Made by a program: the position numbers and the translations under genes | Part shown: one piece after another, positions 1 to 11,892 of the stretch | Numbering within the stretch: position 1 is the first letter of the stretch | Layout of the letters: every line of letters starts with the position of its first letter | Notes under the pieces: model-generated | The model's database searches: none | Seen by the model: the letters and a program-made list of their open reading frames with translations, nothing else | Told to the model about the DNA's origin: nothing | Source of the DNA: Adiantum capillus-veneris | Taxonomy: Eukaryota; Streptophyta; Polypodiopsida; Polypodiales; Pteridaceae | Assembly: GCA_014529385.2 (NCBI GenBank) | Contig: CM043968.1 | Location: forward strand, 7,083,648 to 7,147,647 | Length of the DNA stretch: 64,000 nt | Direction: 5' to 3'

Positions 1-1337
1 AGTCTAGCAAGTGCGGATACAGACAAGAGATTCTTCTTGATCCCAGGTACATAAAGTGCATCAACAAGTGTGAAGGAACTGCCATTAGCAGTAGTGAGCA
101 CAATCTTTCCAACTCCCTGAACTGGATAAGAGGCGTTGTTGGCACAAGTGACTGAATTCCCATGAGGGACAGACTCGAGAGAGGTAAACAATTCACGATG
201 TGAGGTAATGTGCTTTGTAGCACCACTGTCGAAATACCACACATGTGAATCTGCAGCAACTGACAAGCATGCATCATGGACAGCAGGATTGTAAGTGCAC
301 TCTGCGCTAAAAGCCCATTCTGCATCAACATCAGCATCACAATCTCCTTTCACAGAAGACTCAACAATGGCTGCATTTGTAGTGGAACCAACATTTGCAG
401 TGGAACCACCCTCTTTCTTCTTAGCCTCTTTGGCCTTCAACTTAGGACACGACTTGATCAAGTGATCATTGGCTTTACAATAATGGCAACACATCTTCTT
501 TTTGCCCGTATCACCAGAATTGCCAGACGAAGTGCTGCCAGCAGAAGCATTAGGAACAAAATTTTTGCCACTCGCAGCAGAACCATAAGAAGTGGCTGCA
601 TTACTGTTACCACCCTTTCTTTGAGAAGCAATAAAAGCCTGTTCAACTGCACGCTGCCTAGTCCTGTTTTTTCTAGAAAGTGACTCTTGCAACAGCAATG
701 TGCATAATGCATCAAACTTGACAACTTCAGGATTTCCTTGGGTCATGAGTCTCCAAGTACTAGCAAAAGTCTGGTAGGAATCTGGTAAGGCATCAAGAAC
801 AGTCTGCACAAGGGAACTGTCCGAAATGACTTCACCTGCAGAAATGAGTTGCTCATTGATATCCTTGACACTAGCAAGGAAAGTGTCCATATCATCTTCC
901 TCATGCATAATCTTCGACTCTAGCTCTTTACGCAGCAAAGCAATTTTAGCCTCATTGCGGCTTGCAAAAAGACCTGCTAGAATATCCCAAGCCTGTTTTG
1001 CAGATTTTGCTGAACGGATGTGAGGAATAATGGTGTGCTTCACAGAAAACACAATCAATGCATGAGCCTGTGCATCCTTAACATCCCAACGAGCTTGTTC
1101 TGCCGTAGGCAAAACAACTCTAACAGCTGCAATCCTTGCAGCAAGACCTGCAACATCCTCAACATCTCCTACATCTTCAGAACCAGGACGTACATCAATG
1201 CCCTGCACAATGTTCCAGACACCTTTTGACACAAGAACATGTTGCATCATATAAGCCCACATAGGGTAGTTGTCCCCATCCAACCTGTCCTCAACAGCAA
1301 ACATCTTGAACACATCTGTGTTGTTGTTGTCAGCCAT
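1..1337 (-). CDS. Ty1/copia Gag-protease, 5' part (element E0, runs off the window)
   Basis: I read one uninterrupted frame of about 445 codons from the ATG at 1337-1335 to the window edge, with no stop, so the 3' end lies outside. The start MADNNNTDVFKMF is followed by a UBN2-type copia Gag domain (about residues 10-220). A CX2CX4HX4C zinc knuckle (CHYCKANDHLIKSC) lies near 440-485 on the plus strand. Next comes the copia protease start WYFDSGATKHIT, with the catalytic D-S-G near 205-225. The family product is a polyprotein: Gag packages element RNA in cytoplasmic particles and the protease cuts it. The start is supported by the PBS and LTR 350 bp upstream. Unlike most frames here it is undamaged, so E0 may be fairly young, but the pol half cannot be judged. 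Confidence 0.9.
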   Translation of the reverse strand, partial: MADNNNTDVFKMFAVEDRLDGDNYPMWAYMMQHVLVSKGVWNIVQGIDVRPGSEDVGDVEDVAGLAARIAAVRVVLPTAEQARWDVKDAQAHALIVFSVKHTIIPHIRSAKSAKQAWDILAGLFASRNEAKIALLRKELESKIMHEEDDMDTFLASVKDINEQLISAGEVISDSSLVQTVLDALPDSYQTFASTWRLMTQGNPEVVKFDALCTLLLQESLSRKNRTRQRAVEQAFIASQRKGGNSNAATSYGSAASGKNFVPNASAGSTSSGNSGDTGKKKMCCHYCKANDHLIKSCPKLKAKEAKKKEGGSTANVGSTTNAAIVESSVKGDCDADVDAEWAFSAECTYNPAVHDACLSVAADSHVWYFDSGATKHITSHRELFTSLESVPHGNSVTCANNASYPVQGVGKIVLTTANGSSFTLVDALYVPGIKKNLLSVSALAR

Positions 1338-1699
1338 GGTAAATGCTGCACCTGATGTGAAAACTGTCCGAAAATAGGAGAAATGGAGCGGGAACAACTT
1401 GTGCTATATAGCACAAACCGTAGAAGACTATAAAGCACCTGTTATGCAGAAAACGGCACTGACAGAAAATCTGCACAAAATGACGAAATAGCCTGTGCAG
1501 TACTGCCTATAGTGGAAACGGAGGCCGAAATGAGCCCAAATCAAAATTCTGAGCAGACCGAGCTCTTAGAACTCCCCCAAAAAAAATTTCGACCTGCGAA
1601 CGCTCGCCAAAGCTCACTGAAATCGGAGAAAGTGAGCAGGCGTGTGCTGGAGCAGCTGGCGACTAAGCTCGGGAGGACGTGACCTGCTCTGATACCAAT
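1338..1699 (-). other. E0 leader and primer-binding site
   Basis: This is the untranslated leader between the 5' LTR and gag. The PBS TGGTATCAGAGC (minus strand, 1697-1686) is the standard complement of the 3' end of plant initiator tRNA-Met and starts two bases inside the LTR. Short frames here are not convincing. Confidence 0.85.
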
Positions 1700-1901
1700 T
1701 GTTGGAATTAGGGTTGCAGAGAAACACACACAGCTTGGAGAAGACGAAGGAAGCTCAAGGCACACGATAGAGAGTGTGTTACTTAGTGTGCTATGGAAAG
1801 ATAGATAGCCCTAGAGTGATGGGCGTATATACAATGCACGGGAGAAAAAACCTCCTAAAGAGGGAAAAAATGCCCCGGCGGTCCTAGTGTGTTCACACAC
1901 A
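1700..1901 (-). repeat. E0 5' LTR
   Basis: The inner edge is fixed by the adjacent PBS: the LTR reads TGTTGGAATTAGGG on the plus strand from 1700. The outer edge near 1901 (…CACACA) is a guess, because the partner LTR is outside the window. At about 200 bp it resembles the 207-208-bp LTRs of the other copia element here. A TATATA-like sequence at about 1826-1832 is a possible core promoter on the minus strand. Confidence 0.65.
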
Positions 1902-2639
1902 TCACTACCACATGTATATGGTAACAAGGTTGGTCATGTTGGTATCACTTTGTGATCTTGTCGACTCTGAAATCACCGGTTTTCGTTACTACTTGGTGTG
2001 TAGAGTTGTTTGGTCACTTTTTGAAGCCATGGACTTGTCCGCTACATAGTCCTGATGCTGCTCATCCAGTTTGGGATCATTCAGAGTCAGTTTGACTTCA
2101 CATGTCAAATTTGACACTTTGTAGTCTTCGTGTGTACGACAAAGAGGGGAACCACTATCTCATTATTAGAGACCCAAAAAACTACAATCAGAAAGATGGT
2201 CATGGAAACCCAAGATCTACCTCCTGAACTTAACCTTCTTGGAGCCTTTTACATTCATGACAAGAGTGGCTACAATTCACAAAAATATTGGGATTACAAG
2301 CACGGGGATGGGAGGGTCATCTCTTACTACCATTTCATGGAACCCCATGTGAATGAATTAAGTAAAGACAAAGTCATGTACTTGTTTTCTTATGACATGG
2401 CAACATAAATTACTATCATTTTTGTCAATAAGCACGGATAAAAATAAGATCCAATCCATTTGGGGGATGTAGGAAGAGTGATAACGCCACAGTTGTTGAC
2501 ACAAGCTTCTAAATAAAAACAAAATCCCACACATACCCCTAGAAAATCTACAAATCCCTTCTTAGAAGACTATGACACCACATTGCATACCACTTGATAG
2601 CCATTGCCTAGCCCTTAAAACCCACAAGCCACACCACTA
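1902..2639. other. Unassigned stretch, probably the 5' end or leader of E1
   Basis: No sustained coding frame is visible. Small frames such as 2130-2408 match nothing recognised. It lies between the E0 LTR and the first recognisable E1 gag sequence. No LTR partner for it was found in the window, so the true 5' boundary of E1 is unknown; E0 may have cut it. Confidence 0.4.
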
Positions 2640-4385
2640 TCATTTCAAGCATGGCTGAAGTAGTATGGAACACCAGAGTAGAACACAAAAATAGGTGGTT
2701 AGCAAGCCATGTCAGGGCTAGGGGCACCATCAATACCACCACTCCATTAGCAATACCAAGATGAGAGTAGAACAAGAATGTCAAATCCGACCAGGATAGG
2801 AGGTCCACACCTAGAACAAGAAAGACAAGAAAGGGGACAGAGAGAGGGACAACCAAACTTGCTAGACCAGCCAAGAATTATGAACTAGGAGCACCCCTAG
2901 GGGAGGAACTCTTACCAAACCCTAGGCCAGAAAGAGCTCGTAGAGGAGGACTGGGAGACCCTATGCTTAAATTGATAGATTATCATAGGGCCAGAGCATC
3001 TCAAGTCTAGAAGTGGGTAAACATGAAATATTTTGGGAACAAATATCCAAGGGATCATGTGGCAGCATTTGTGCACGTCATTAGAGTTGAGAAAGTCCTA
3101 GACTTTCCAATGCAATTTGCAAGATTTTGGCTAACCCTTAAAGAGGATGCCACCACTTGGTTTGATTCCATAGAATGTAGAGATTTCAAGTCGATTGAGG
3201 AGGTGTTTGAAGGATTTATTGAGGATTTCTCTCAAAGGGGGATAGCTCATAACACCACCTCACAAATCCATAAATTCAATCAGAAAGAAGGGGAATCTGT
3301 ACAAAAAGTAGCCTTACGGTTGAAGAGATATGTGAAGTTTTGCCTAGTAGAAGAACTGCCAACTGAGTCAAGGTTAATGCTCATTTTTATCAAGGACTAG
3401 GGAACACAGATATCAAGAAATACCTACACATGAAAAATGGCCCTAAATTGAATGAGTTGGCGAAAGAATCTCTCTACTTGGTAGATAATTGTGATGTCTA
3501 CGAGGAATGAGAATACAAAGATTTAGACGACGATTTCTCGTCATAGCATAGTGGATCTAAATCTGCCAAGTCAGTACAAAAATACAAATCTCTACTAATC
3601 AAGAAAAACTCATTAAAGAGGTTCTCAAGAGGACTAATCCATTTGCTCAGCCACAGGTTAAGCAACCTAAGTGGTGTGCGACATAGAAAGAATTGAAAAA
3701 TCACACGATTGAAGAGTGCTTTTACAATAAGGGGTATGTAAAAGAACGCAAGTATGCCCTTCAAGCCCAATTAGTACAAGCACAAGGTTCCCCCATGCCT
3801 ATATACACAACAAGAATTCTTCCGAGGCCAGTAGGAGTTGAAAGACCACCACTAGTCTTAGGACAACAACCCCCACTACCAGTAACAAGACCTGTAGGAG
3901 TCAGATATGCACTAGCTATAGAAGAACCTGATGAGCAAGCACTTGTACCAATCCCAACATATTACGAGGAACCTAGTGGATATATGACCAAAATGGGATA
4001 CTATCCACTTGAAGAACCCAAAGCGCTAGAACCATGGAGCATGATTGGATCAGTTGGACCACTAACTGTTGCACATGTTGTAAGAGAAGGTAGATACAGC
4101 TTGGACAAATGCACATTTCTATTCATAGCAAATGGGGAATTAGCGGGATCAAGACCTGGTTATCAGCAGAGGGCTACTCAAGGAGCACCTCAACAACCCA
4201 AAAAAGGACCTTGTTATAAGTGTGGAGATGGTGACCACTTGATGAGAGACTGTCCTCACAATGAAATTATTAGGGTGAATGCATATTGCTCTGAATGTGG
4301 GATCACTCATTTGATCCCTGATTTCCCAAATAACCCTAACAAGGGAGCAAAAGTAACGCTGAATACTCAAGGCAATACCATCTAG
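2640..4385 (+). pseudogene. E1 gag (gypsy-type capsid and nucleocapsid), decayed
   Basis: The capsid (Retrotrans_gag) segment at 3003-3400 contains LKEDATTWFDSIECRDFKSI and GESVQKVALRLKRYVKFC. A stop follows at 3398-3400, and the E2-like continuation (…LYLVDN) is in another frame near 3470. The second open part, 3693-4385, has a proline-rich linker, a CX2CX4HX4C knuckle (CYKCGDGDHLMRDC, about 4212-4255) and a second CX2CX3H motif (CSECGITHLIPDF) that lacks the last Cys. The family role is RNA packaging. Stops and frameshifts make it non-functional. The same protein occurs on the minus strand in E2 (about 12000-13155 and 22062-23138), which supports the call. Confidence 0.8.
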
Positions 4386-4798
4386 TAGTGGTTCAAAAAA
4401 AAATAATGTGATACTAATCTAGGTGATCACAAGATCCCAAGCTCAAAAACCGGCAAACAAACCCATCATAGAAGAACCAAAGACCGATGCACCTAGCATT
4501 GAGCAAAAAAATCAGTAAAACTCATGGAAAGCTAGGATTAAATAAAGGAAGAAACACAAACAAACTTCCTTAGCCGAAGAACTAAAACAAACAAGAGGAA
4601 ACTTGAGGAGACTGGAAGGAAAGACAAACGAGAAAAAGGGAACCCCCCTGAGTACTAGGGCCAGGCATAACTGAAAAACCTAAGAGCGCTAGTCCAGGAG
4701 GATCCATATTGGTAGAAAAGGTCAACAAACCATTAGATGCCCTCCTTAAGGCCTATGATGCATGATACTAAAACAATCAAACTCAAGAACAAAGGTAG
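4386..4798 (+). pseudogene. E1 basic, charged linker, decayed
   Basis: Short frames rich in Lys, Arg, Glu and Gln correspond to the basic linker seen intact in E3 after its zinc knuckles (KKKKTRRKK) and partly open in E2 at 11893-12381. No long frame survives. Confidence 0.5.
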
Positions 4799-5116
4799 AT
4801 GACATATCCATATGTGGAACTAGAGAAGAAAAGGCTTGAAATGTGCCAAAAAATGATTCAAACAGCCCAAGCTTTACTAGAACCCCAAGTTGGAAAACCT
4901 AAAGATGTGATCCTTGTCCCACCAACACCAATGATTCCACCAAACCAAGAGCGACTAAAGATAGATTCTAATCAAAAGAGCCAACCAAGACTTGAAAACC
5001 CAATATTAGAACCAAAGATATTGTTGAATACCACAAATGACTCTTTTGAGGGATTCCACCTAGGTATACAAGAGGAGTGTAGAGAAATAAATGATCTTGA
5101 AGAACTATCGAAATAG
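4799..5116 (+). pseudogene. E1 gag-protease linker fragment
   Basis: This 105-residue fragment includes MIQTAQALLEPQVGKPKDV and VPPTPMIPPNQE. It is clearly the same as the E2 minus-strand frame at 11357-11788 (MIQTAQDVLESLVG, VPPTPVIPPNQE). The function of the segment is unknown; in E3 it is part of the long region between nucleocapsid and protease. Confidence 0.7.
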
Positions 5117-5665
5117 GTCAGAGAGACTAATGAAGCTAGTGAGCTAAGAAATAAATGATCTTGACAAACTATGGAAATAGGTCAGAGAGGCCAATGAAGC
5201 TAGACCCCCAAGTTGGAAAACCTAAAGATGTGATCCTTGTCCCACCAGCACCAATGATTCCCCCAAACCAAGAGCAAATAGAGCCAGATTCTAATCAAAA
5301 GCACCAATTGGACTTGAAAACCCAATATTAGAACCTAAGATAGTGTTGAATACCACAAATGACTCTTTCGAGGGATTCCACCTAGGTATACTAGAGGAGA
5401 GTAGAGAAATAAATTATCTTGACGCTATGGAAATAGGTCAGAGAGACCAATGAAAGTAGTGAGCTAAGAAAACACGTAAATCAGACCAATGAGGGTTGAA
5501 TACCACAAATTACTCTTTTGAGGGATTCCACCTAGGTATACCATAGGAGTGTAGAGAAATAAATGATCTTGATGAACTATGGAAATAGGTGAGAGAGGCC
5601 AATGAAGCTAGTGAGCTAAGAAAACACGTAAATGAGACCAATGAGGGAAGAGGAGTGCTTCTTCC
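4883..5665 (+). repeat. Imperfect tandem duplications inside E1
   Basis: A segment beginning CCCCAAGTTGG at 4883 recurs at 5206, a period of about 323 bp. A shorter third copy (TTGAATACCACAAAT…) starts near 5505. The period is not a multiple of three, so the duplication shifts the frame. Copies differ by scattered substitutions and small gaps, so the event is old. Confidence 0.8.
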
Positions 5666-5683
5666 ACCGATAGAGGAATTTGA

Positions 5684-6104
5684 GGCTTGATCTCAAATAA
5701 ATCTAGAAGTGCAATCATATTGGGGAGTCCAAGGATCTGTTCAACCTATAGACAGCCAACCCCATTTTCTCAAGACACTAACATCCTATATGGGAGAACA
5801 TGAAACCAAATTTGTTGTAGTCGCAATCCCATCCCAGAGACAATCTTCCAAGAAAGTCATCAACTCTAAAGGGCTGATAGACATTTTATCATCACCCGTG
5901 ACATGCACAATAAAGTTAGCCGAGCTATTACGAATACGACCAAACATGTGATGATGGTAGGAAGCTGACTGAAAAAGTTTGGATTGAAGGACCCATCAAC
6001 ACAAATTCAAGAGGGAATCTGAGAACTTGAAAAGTCTCACCTTAACACCAGGTTGGTACCGTTGAACAAAGTTGGAGAGCACTATGAAGGAGAGGATGGA
6101 AACA
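5684..6104 (+). pseudogene. E1 pre-protease and protease, 5' half (cut by E2)
   Basis: The frame at 5709-5951 (GLIDILSSPVTCTIKLAELL) and the following KVGEHYEGEDGN correspond to E2 at 11433-10918. The reading stops at 6104, where the E2 LTR starts. The protease resumes at 26444 with LFVEFQGV. The junction is therefore an insertion inside the aspartic-protease coding region. Confidence 0.8.
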
Positions 6105-7050
6105 TGTTGCGAGAGCGAATCACACCACCCATAAAGTGCATGCAACACAACCTAGATCAAAATAATGTCAACCGAGGACACAGATGACACGATAGGCACA
6201 CGGAGGCAATCTCTTTAGCTTGTCAAGCTGAGACCATCCACGCATACAACACTCTGGAAGGCTAACTAAACCACAACCCAAAATCTCACTGCTCTCAACT
6301 ACACGACCCAACCGACATATACACAAACGAAAGGTAACTCACTAAATCATGCCAGAATTGTATGGAACTTAAGGAACACCATGTGCTCACTAGGATACAC
6401 ATGTGCCAAAGACTCTACACTCAAAACCCTAACTCTAAACCCATATGAAAAAAACACGTATGAAGACAGAGCCAAATTTTAGAAGTGCCCCAAACTGAAA
6501 TCTATGAGTACCTATGCCTAGATTATGTCGCCACAATTCTAATGACTACTTCCAAGTAGAAAATAGACATACTTTGATATACTTACAGTCACAAATATCT
6601 CGTAGATGTGCGAGCGCGCTCGCTCTATTCCATGAGGAATGCTTGGCATTGTTGCATAGCCCTTGCCGAGGCTAGCATGATGGTGCAATCAGATCTCCAA
6701 TGTGATGAACGAGCATGGAGTAGCGCTAGGATGAAGCTCATGCTCTCTCTCTTCCTCTCTCACACACAATTGATGGCAGTCTAAAACTTGATTATGATAA
6801 GAGTTCTTCTTTACAAAATGACCTAGGTACCTTATATACTAAGGCTACCCTAGGTTAAACCAAAAATAGAGTTCCAGGGGTAGAATGGATTTGTATGTAC
6901 AATCTGGAAGTGCCATTGCACCCCGGCTTCTGCAACTAGACTAACTACTCATTACAAATGATGTTTTTAACCATAATCCGCAACATTTCATAACTCTTAA
7001 AAAATAAGGCTTTGTTGAGTTATGTCATGTTGTTGACCCACGGGTCAACA
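6105..7050 (-). repeat. E2 3' LTR
   Basis: It pairs with 25503-26443; a 215-bp stretch compared by eye was about 94% identical, other parts less. Its right end, the U3 start in element orientation, is a 20-bp palindrome TGTTGACCCACGGGTCAACA at 7031-7050. A TATATAAGG box on the minus strand near 6833-6841 could start transcription. Confidence 0.88.
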
Positions 7051-9237
7051 AATTCATGTCGTCCCTAACATGACCTGATTGTCAATGTCGCTGTGGTCTT
7101 TGTTGTTGTTCTTGTTGTCTTATTCTCCACTGCAGGTAGTTTTGTCTAACCACAACAATAATTATGATCCATGAAAATTATAATTGATGTGATGAACTTT
7201 ATGTCCTTCACATCCATGCTCGAGTTGCAATATCTATTGCTATCATGATAGGGCTATTGCCAGATCTAAATTCATAAAGAACCCAATCTTGTCCAACTTG
7301 ACTCTTACCATCATGGATAGATAAAGATCCATCCATCACTTGCTTCAACAAATCTGTCAATTTTGAGTATTTTTCATTCTCAAAACAACTTCTACAATCT
7401 GTAGAATTGAGTGATTGGCTTTCAGGTCTTGTGAACCATTGACAACTTTGTAAGAATTCTATGGGAATTGTCTGGCAAAACCTTCAACTTCTTCACTGCA
7501 ATACAAAATATGTCTGTCAGGCCAATCTGGGAGGTAATTTGTCTTATTTGATGTTGAAAACCCATGTCCAACATTCAATTTCCCTCATCAAGGACAAGAT
7601 ATGTAACCTTGCAAAGGTTGGTTTGTCAACCATTTGTGTGTGATGTTCATCATTGGTGACTCCTTTGTTTTTGCATCAAGGTGACCCAAGTCGCATTTGC
7701 CACTGTTAGCTTTTGTGTGCTGTGTAAATCATTATACTGCTTCTACTTGATACATGATGTAATTAAATCCTGACAACCCCCAGTTAATTCTCCAAGTTAG
7801 TAACTTGCATCAAAAGGGCTGCGTCTGTCATCCTACATCATCGATGAGCTATTCCTTCCCAAAACTCATATACATGATGTACAGGGTATGGATATGGCTA
7901 TCATGACTTTATATTTGAAAAAAATACAGCTTTGACTTGGGGTTATACTTTTTTTTTCTATATATAACCCTTAGCTTGTATTCTTTGTTCACAGCCTCTT
8001 GACAAAGTTTGGCTTGATTTGGACTTGTATTTGGCTTTACAAGCTAACCCTTTAGATTTCAATCTTGAAAAAAATTGACGAGCATCTCTGGCACCTTCTG
8101 GCAGCTAAACACATGTAGAACCAATGATGATGACCAGAATTTGGCTTGATCCTTGGTTGCTTTTGTAGACATCTTTCTCTTTTTTTCTTGTTAGTACAAT
8201 TAGTCCCTTTTGCTTGTTAGGCTTCATTAAGTCACATACAAGATAGAAGATTTATAGTATAAAGATCTACTTCTTGTATACGGCCTTGTAGTTGCATGAA
8301 GTGTCTAACGACAACTTTACACTTGATGGCTGCTTTCGTTTAGTCGATCACCAACTTTCTTTGTCCTTGTAGTCCATCCCGGAGTTGGATGACCATTCTC
8401 AGTCATGTTTGGCCTCATGTTGTTGAAGACTGATCAACATTCTTTTCTTACCTTTGGCATTACCCATTGTGCATATGGATTTTGAGACATGCTTCGTGAA
8501 GTGTCGTCATTTTCTTGGACCGTCTTTGTTTTGTACGCCGCGCCATCTCTTCAATCTTTTCTTCATCTGGATTATGGATATTTTCCCTTGTTTTTTTTCA
8601 AGTAATCTCAAAAAAATAACTAAATAAAACCAAAAATCATCTCAACTCAAAAAGAAAAATCAAGTTAACAGAATTCTGAATGCTATGTACATTGTACACA
8701 TGTCCCTAGGGACTCATATATAGCTTTTGTCCCCGTACTCCTCTTGTAACGCTATTATGAGGGCATACACTCTGAATTTTGTCAAAACATTACCACAATC
8801 AAACACAAAAATCACAAAACATTACCCTCTAATATTCATAATACTAGGTCTACATTTAGAATGCTTTCCCCCTCCTATTTATAGTCCTCCTTGACGACAG
8901 GATATCGCCACGGGTATGTGTTGTGCTTGGGAAATTAAAATTTGTGCCTATGCAAGCCTTGTAATGTAGCCCTATTATGCATACACAATCAATGCATGGA
9001 AAAATTTATGATGTGCAAGATTTGCTATTGGCATTTGCTGGCGAGGCTTCCTATTCTAAGCAAAGTGATGGTCTTTGAATGTCATGTGCCATTTTGCTTG
9101 ATTGAAGATTGTAGAGATTTTTTGAAGGCTTACTTACCTATTTGATGCTTATTTGGTATCCATTTTAACCTTGTGGTTGGTTGTCGTATTTGGCATTGTT
9201 CCGTAGTATTGGGTTCTGGCTTGCAGTGAGCTCTCTT
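7051..9237 (-). other. E2 3' untranslated region
   Basis: This AT-rich stretch of about 2.2 kb lies between the decayed coding region and the 3' LTR. I see no frame that resembles a retroelement or host protein; the small frames at 7461-7643 and 8942-9145 look random. A clear polypurine tract beside 7051 was not found. Confidence 0.5.
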
Positions 9238-10424
9238 CTAACTGTTTTGTAACCGTAGGAGGAATTGAAAGAATTCAAGCGGTGGTGCAGTGACAATAGG
9301 TTTATTGGTTTCCTTTGGGACCCACTTCTTTGTGACTACTAGATGTTTCATTGATGATGCTTGTTTGGGAACCCATACTTTTCCCTGCTTTGTTTGTGTT
9401 TGAAGAGACTTCTTTGCGCTCCACCTTGTTGTTGTGTGAGTCAACAGTGGTCTTTGCTTCAACTCTTGTACTCTTGGTTGGGGACGAGATTCAGACTTTG
9501 GGAGTTGATGCTCTAATTTTTTTGGAATCCAAATGAATTCCTGACCTCCTTGTGCTTAAATCAACTTCTTTGGAACCCAAATCTGAGTTGAAAAAGCTTC
9601 TGGCTTTGTTCTTTTCTTATATGTTCTTGCAGGCTTTAACTGTTTTTCTTTTGGCGTTGGATCTTGTGCTTTGTCATTAGAGATCTCCGTCTTCTTGATC
9701 CATACTTGCTTTTGGCCGAGCTGGCTCTTTGGTATCTAGATTTGTCGAACTTTTTGGATCTGGCTTGTTGCTCTTTTCTTTTGGACTTCTTTAGTTGTTA
9801 CAGAAGCTGCTAGTGATAGTGAAGACTTGAGTTTCTAGTAGGGGATGTCATAAGAATCATCACATGTTGCTACTATCCTTAGTAAGGTTGCATTCTAGCA
9901 CTTTTCCTTTGTGGTTTTGGCTAGTTATGGAAAGTTACTGTTTACTTGCTCTTGGGTTGTTGTTTTTGGGATGACTTTGCTATCCACTTGAGTAGAGCGT
10001 TATTAGCCAGTTGACATGGTTGTGTTCTTCTTGGTTGAGTTTTTGTTTCATGCATAGGAGCCGCGTATGAGGATGCTTGTTGCATTTGCGTTGGAATCCA
10101 CTTTTGATGCACTTGTTTTTGTAGCAATGACATCGTTTCCTGGGTCTTTGATATGGATAATCATAAAACCGTGAATTTGTTAAAGTGCTGTTCACGTCAC
10201 CTCCTGGATTGTCTGGATTTCCATTGTCGACATCTTCTTGAAGCTCCAAGTGTTCTACAAATTCATAGAACTCTTCTTCTTCTTTGGCTTTGTTTTCCTA
10301 GATTACACCACTGCAAAGTAAGGAACGACATCATAACCATCTTCATCACAAAACTTCATTGTTGGATCTTGTTGAATAGCACACACATCCAGAGTAGCCA
10401 AGATGTGTTACCATTCAAGTGACT
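9238..10424 (-). pseudogene. E2 C-terminal region with W-V/I-P-K motifs, decayed
   Basis: Fragments in shifting frames carry repeated tryptophan motifs: KVWVPKQ and KKWVPKE (9238-9462), QKWIPTQ and LKWIAKS (9942-10133). The upstream part (DVCAIQQDPTMKFCDEDGYD, near 10300-10390) matches E1 at 27060-27110. The same motif recurs four times in the intact E3 protein. The function is unknown. Confidence 0.65.
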
Positions 10425-11166
10425 CTAATGCTTCCTCAAGAAAGGGCTCTGGGATATCTTATCTTTGATTGCCCTTTCTAAAATACACTCCTCTCCCTTT
10501 AAGCTTCTGCATTGCAGAGCTCCACACATCCACAACTCTTTAGGCTTACCTAACCATGCTGGAAGTTCTGATCTTGCTATAGTAGCAAAATCAAACTCCT
10601 CCACAGGTGTTCTTGTCACATCCCTGTAACTATGGTCCTTCAAGTTTATTCTTGTTGTTGTTTCCATATGTCTCAGGTAGATATGGTCATAACCCCAATC
10701 TTGTACCATTTTCAATTGTCGCATGAATGGTCTTCCTAGAATGATATCATAGTTGTTCTTCTTGCCAAAATCAACAATAGCAAAGGTTTTCTCATATTTA
10801 ATTCCTTGAGAAGTAATAACGGCTTTTTCTAGCATTCTTATGGGCTTTTTCCCTGTGTCCATCTGCAAGCTGCAGTGTCATCCTTGTAGCCCTCACTGCT
10901 GGTTTTCCCCTTTTCTTCTAGACCTCTTTTGTTGCAATGGAAATGCCAGCTCCACTGTCAAGGATTGCCATGGTTTTTACACCTTGGAATTCCACAAGAA
11001 GAGTGGTGTTCCCATCTTCTCCCTCATAGTACTCACCTACCTTATTTAATGGAACTAGCCAAGTGTTTAGCTGAGGCATTTCAAGCTCTTTAATCCCTTC
11101 CTCGATTTGAGTCATTAGTTTTTTGACACCAAATTTCTCTAGGCATTTTTCCATAGTAGCCCACAT
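10425..11166 (-). pseudogene. E2 aspartic protease, decayed
   Basis: The frame at 11166-10918 holds KVGEYYEGEDGN and the retropepsin active site MAILDSGAGISIATKE, with D-S-G intact. A stop follows directly. The 10868-10425 frame continues with FAIVDFGKKNNYDIILGRPF, the usual C-terminal I-L-G-R-P strand. The family cuts Gag polyproteins. A stop and a frameshift separate the halves, so it is inactive as it stands. Confidence 0.82.
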
Positions 11167-11172
11167 GTTTGT

Positions 11173-11788
11173 TCATATTCTGAGCAACTCGGCTAACGTT
11201 ATTGTACAGGTGACTTGTGTTGACAATATGTCTATCAGTCCTTTTGAATCGATGACCTTGTTGGAAGATAGTCTCAGTGATGGGACTGCAACAACCTTTG
11301 ACTTGGCCTTGTACTCTCCCATATAGGATGGTAGTGTTCTTAGAAAATGGGTTTGACTATCCATAGACTCTATAGATCCTTTGTCTCCCCAATACGATTC
11401 CACTTCTAGATTCATTTGAGATCCAGATCTCAAATTCCTCTATTGGCAGAAGAGACACTCCTCTTCCATCACCCATCTGGTTTACTCGTCTGCTTATCTC
11501 ACTTTCTTCATTGGCCTCTCTCACTCGTTTCCACAATTTGTCAAGACCATTTATTCCTTTACAGCTGTCAGGTATAGCTATGTGAAATCCCTTGGAAGAG
11601 TTATCTGTGGTACTCAACACTATCCTTGGCTCTAATGCGAGGTCCTTGAACTTTTGTCCGTGCTCGTGACTGAAATCTAGCTCTTTTTGTTCCTGGTTTG
11701 GTGGGATTACTGGTGTAGGTGGGACTAGGACCACACCCTGAGGTATTCCAACTAGTGATTCTAGTACATCTTGGGCTGTTTGAATCAT
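11173..11788 (-). pseudogene. E2 gag-protease linker
   Basis: Two overlapping open frames (11788-11357 and 11433-11173) make up the linker. They align by eye with E1 at 4799-5116 and 5709-5951, including the shared end TITLAELLRI. The change of frame between them marks a small indel. Confidence 0.7.
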
Positions 11789-11892
11789 TTTCTAGCACAT
11801 TTCAAGCCTGTCCTTTTCTAGTTTTGCATATGGATATGTCATCCACCTCTATTCTTGGGTTTGATTGTTTTTGAGCCATGCTTCATAGGCTT

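Noticed and set aside
276-683. Plus-strand 135-codon frame
   Set aside because: It is a shadow of the well-supported minus-strand E0 gag; no family resemblance.
1681-1698. A tRNA gene fragment (GGTATCAGAGC)
   Set aside because: It is the primer-binding site complementary to initiator tRNA-Met; no cloverleaf is present.
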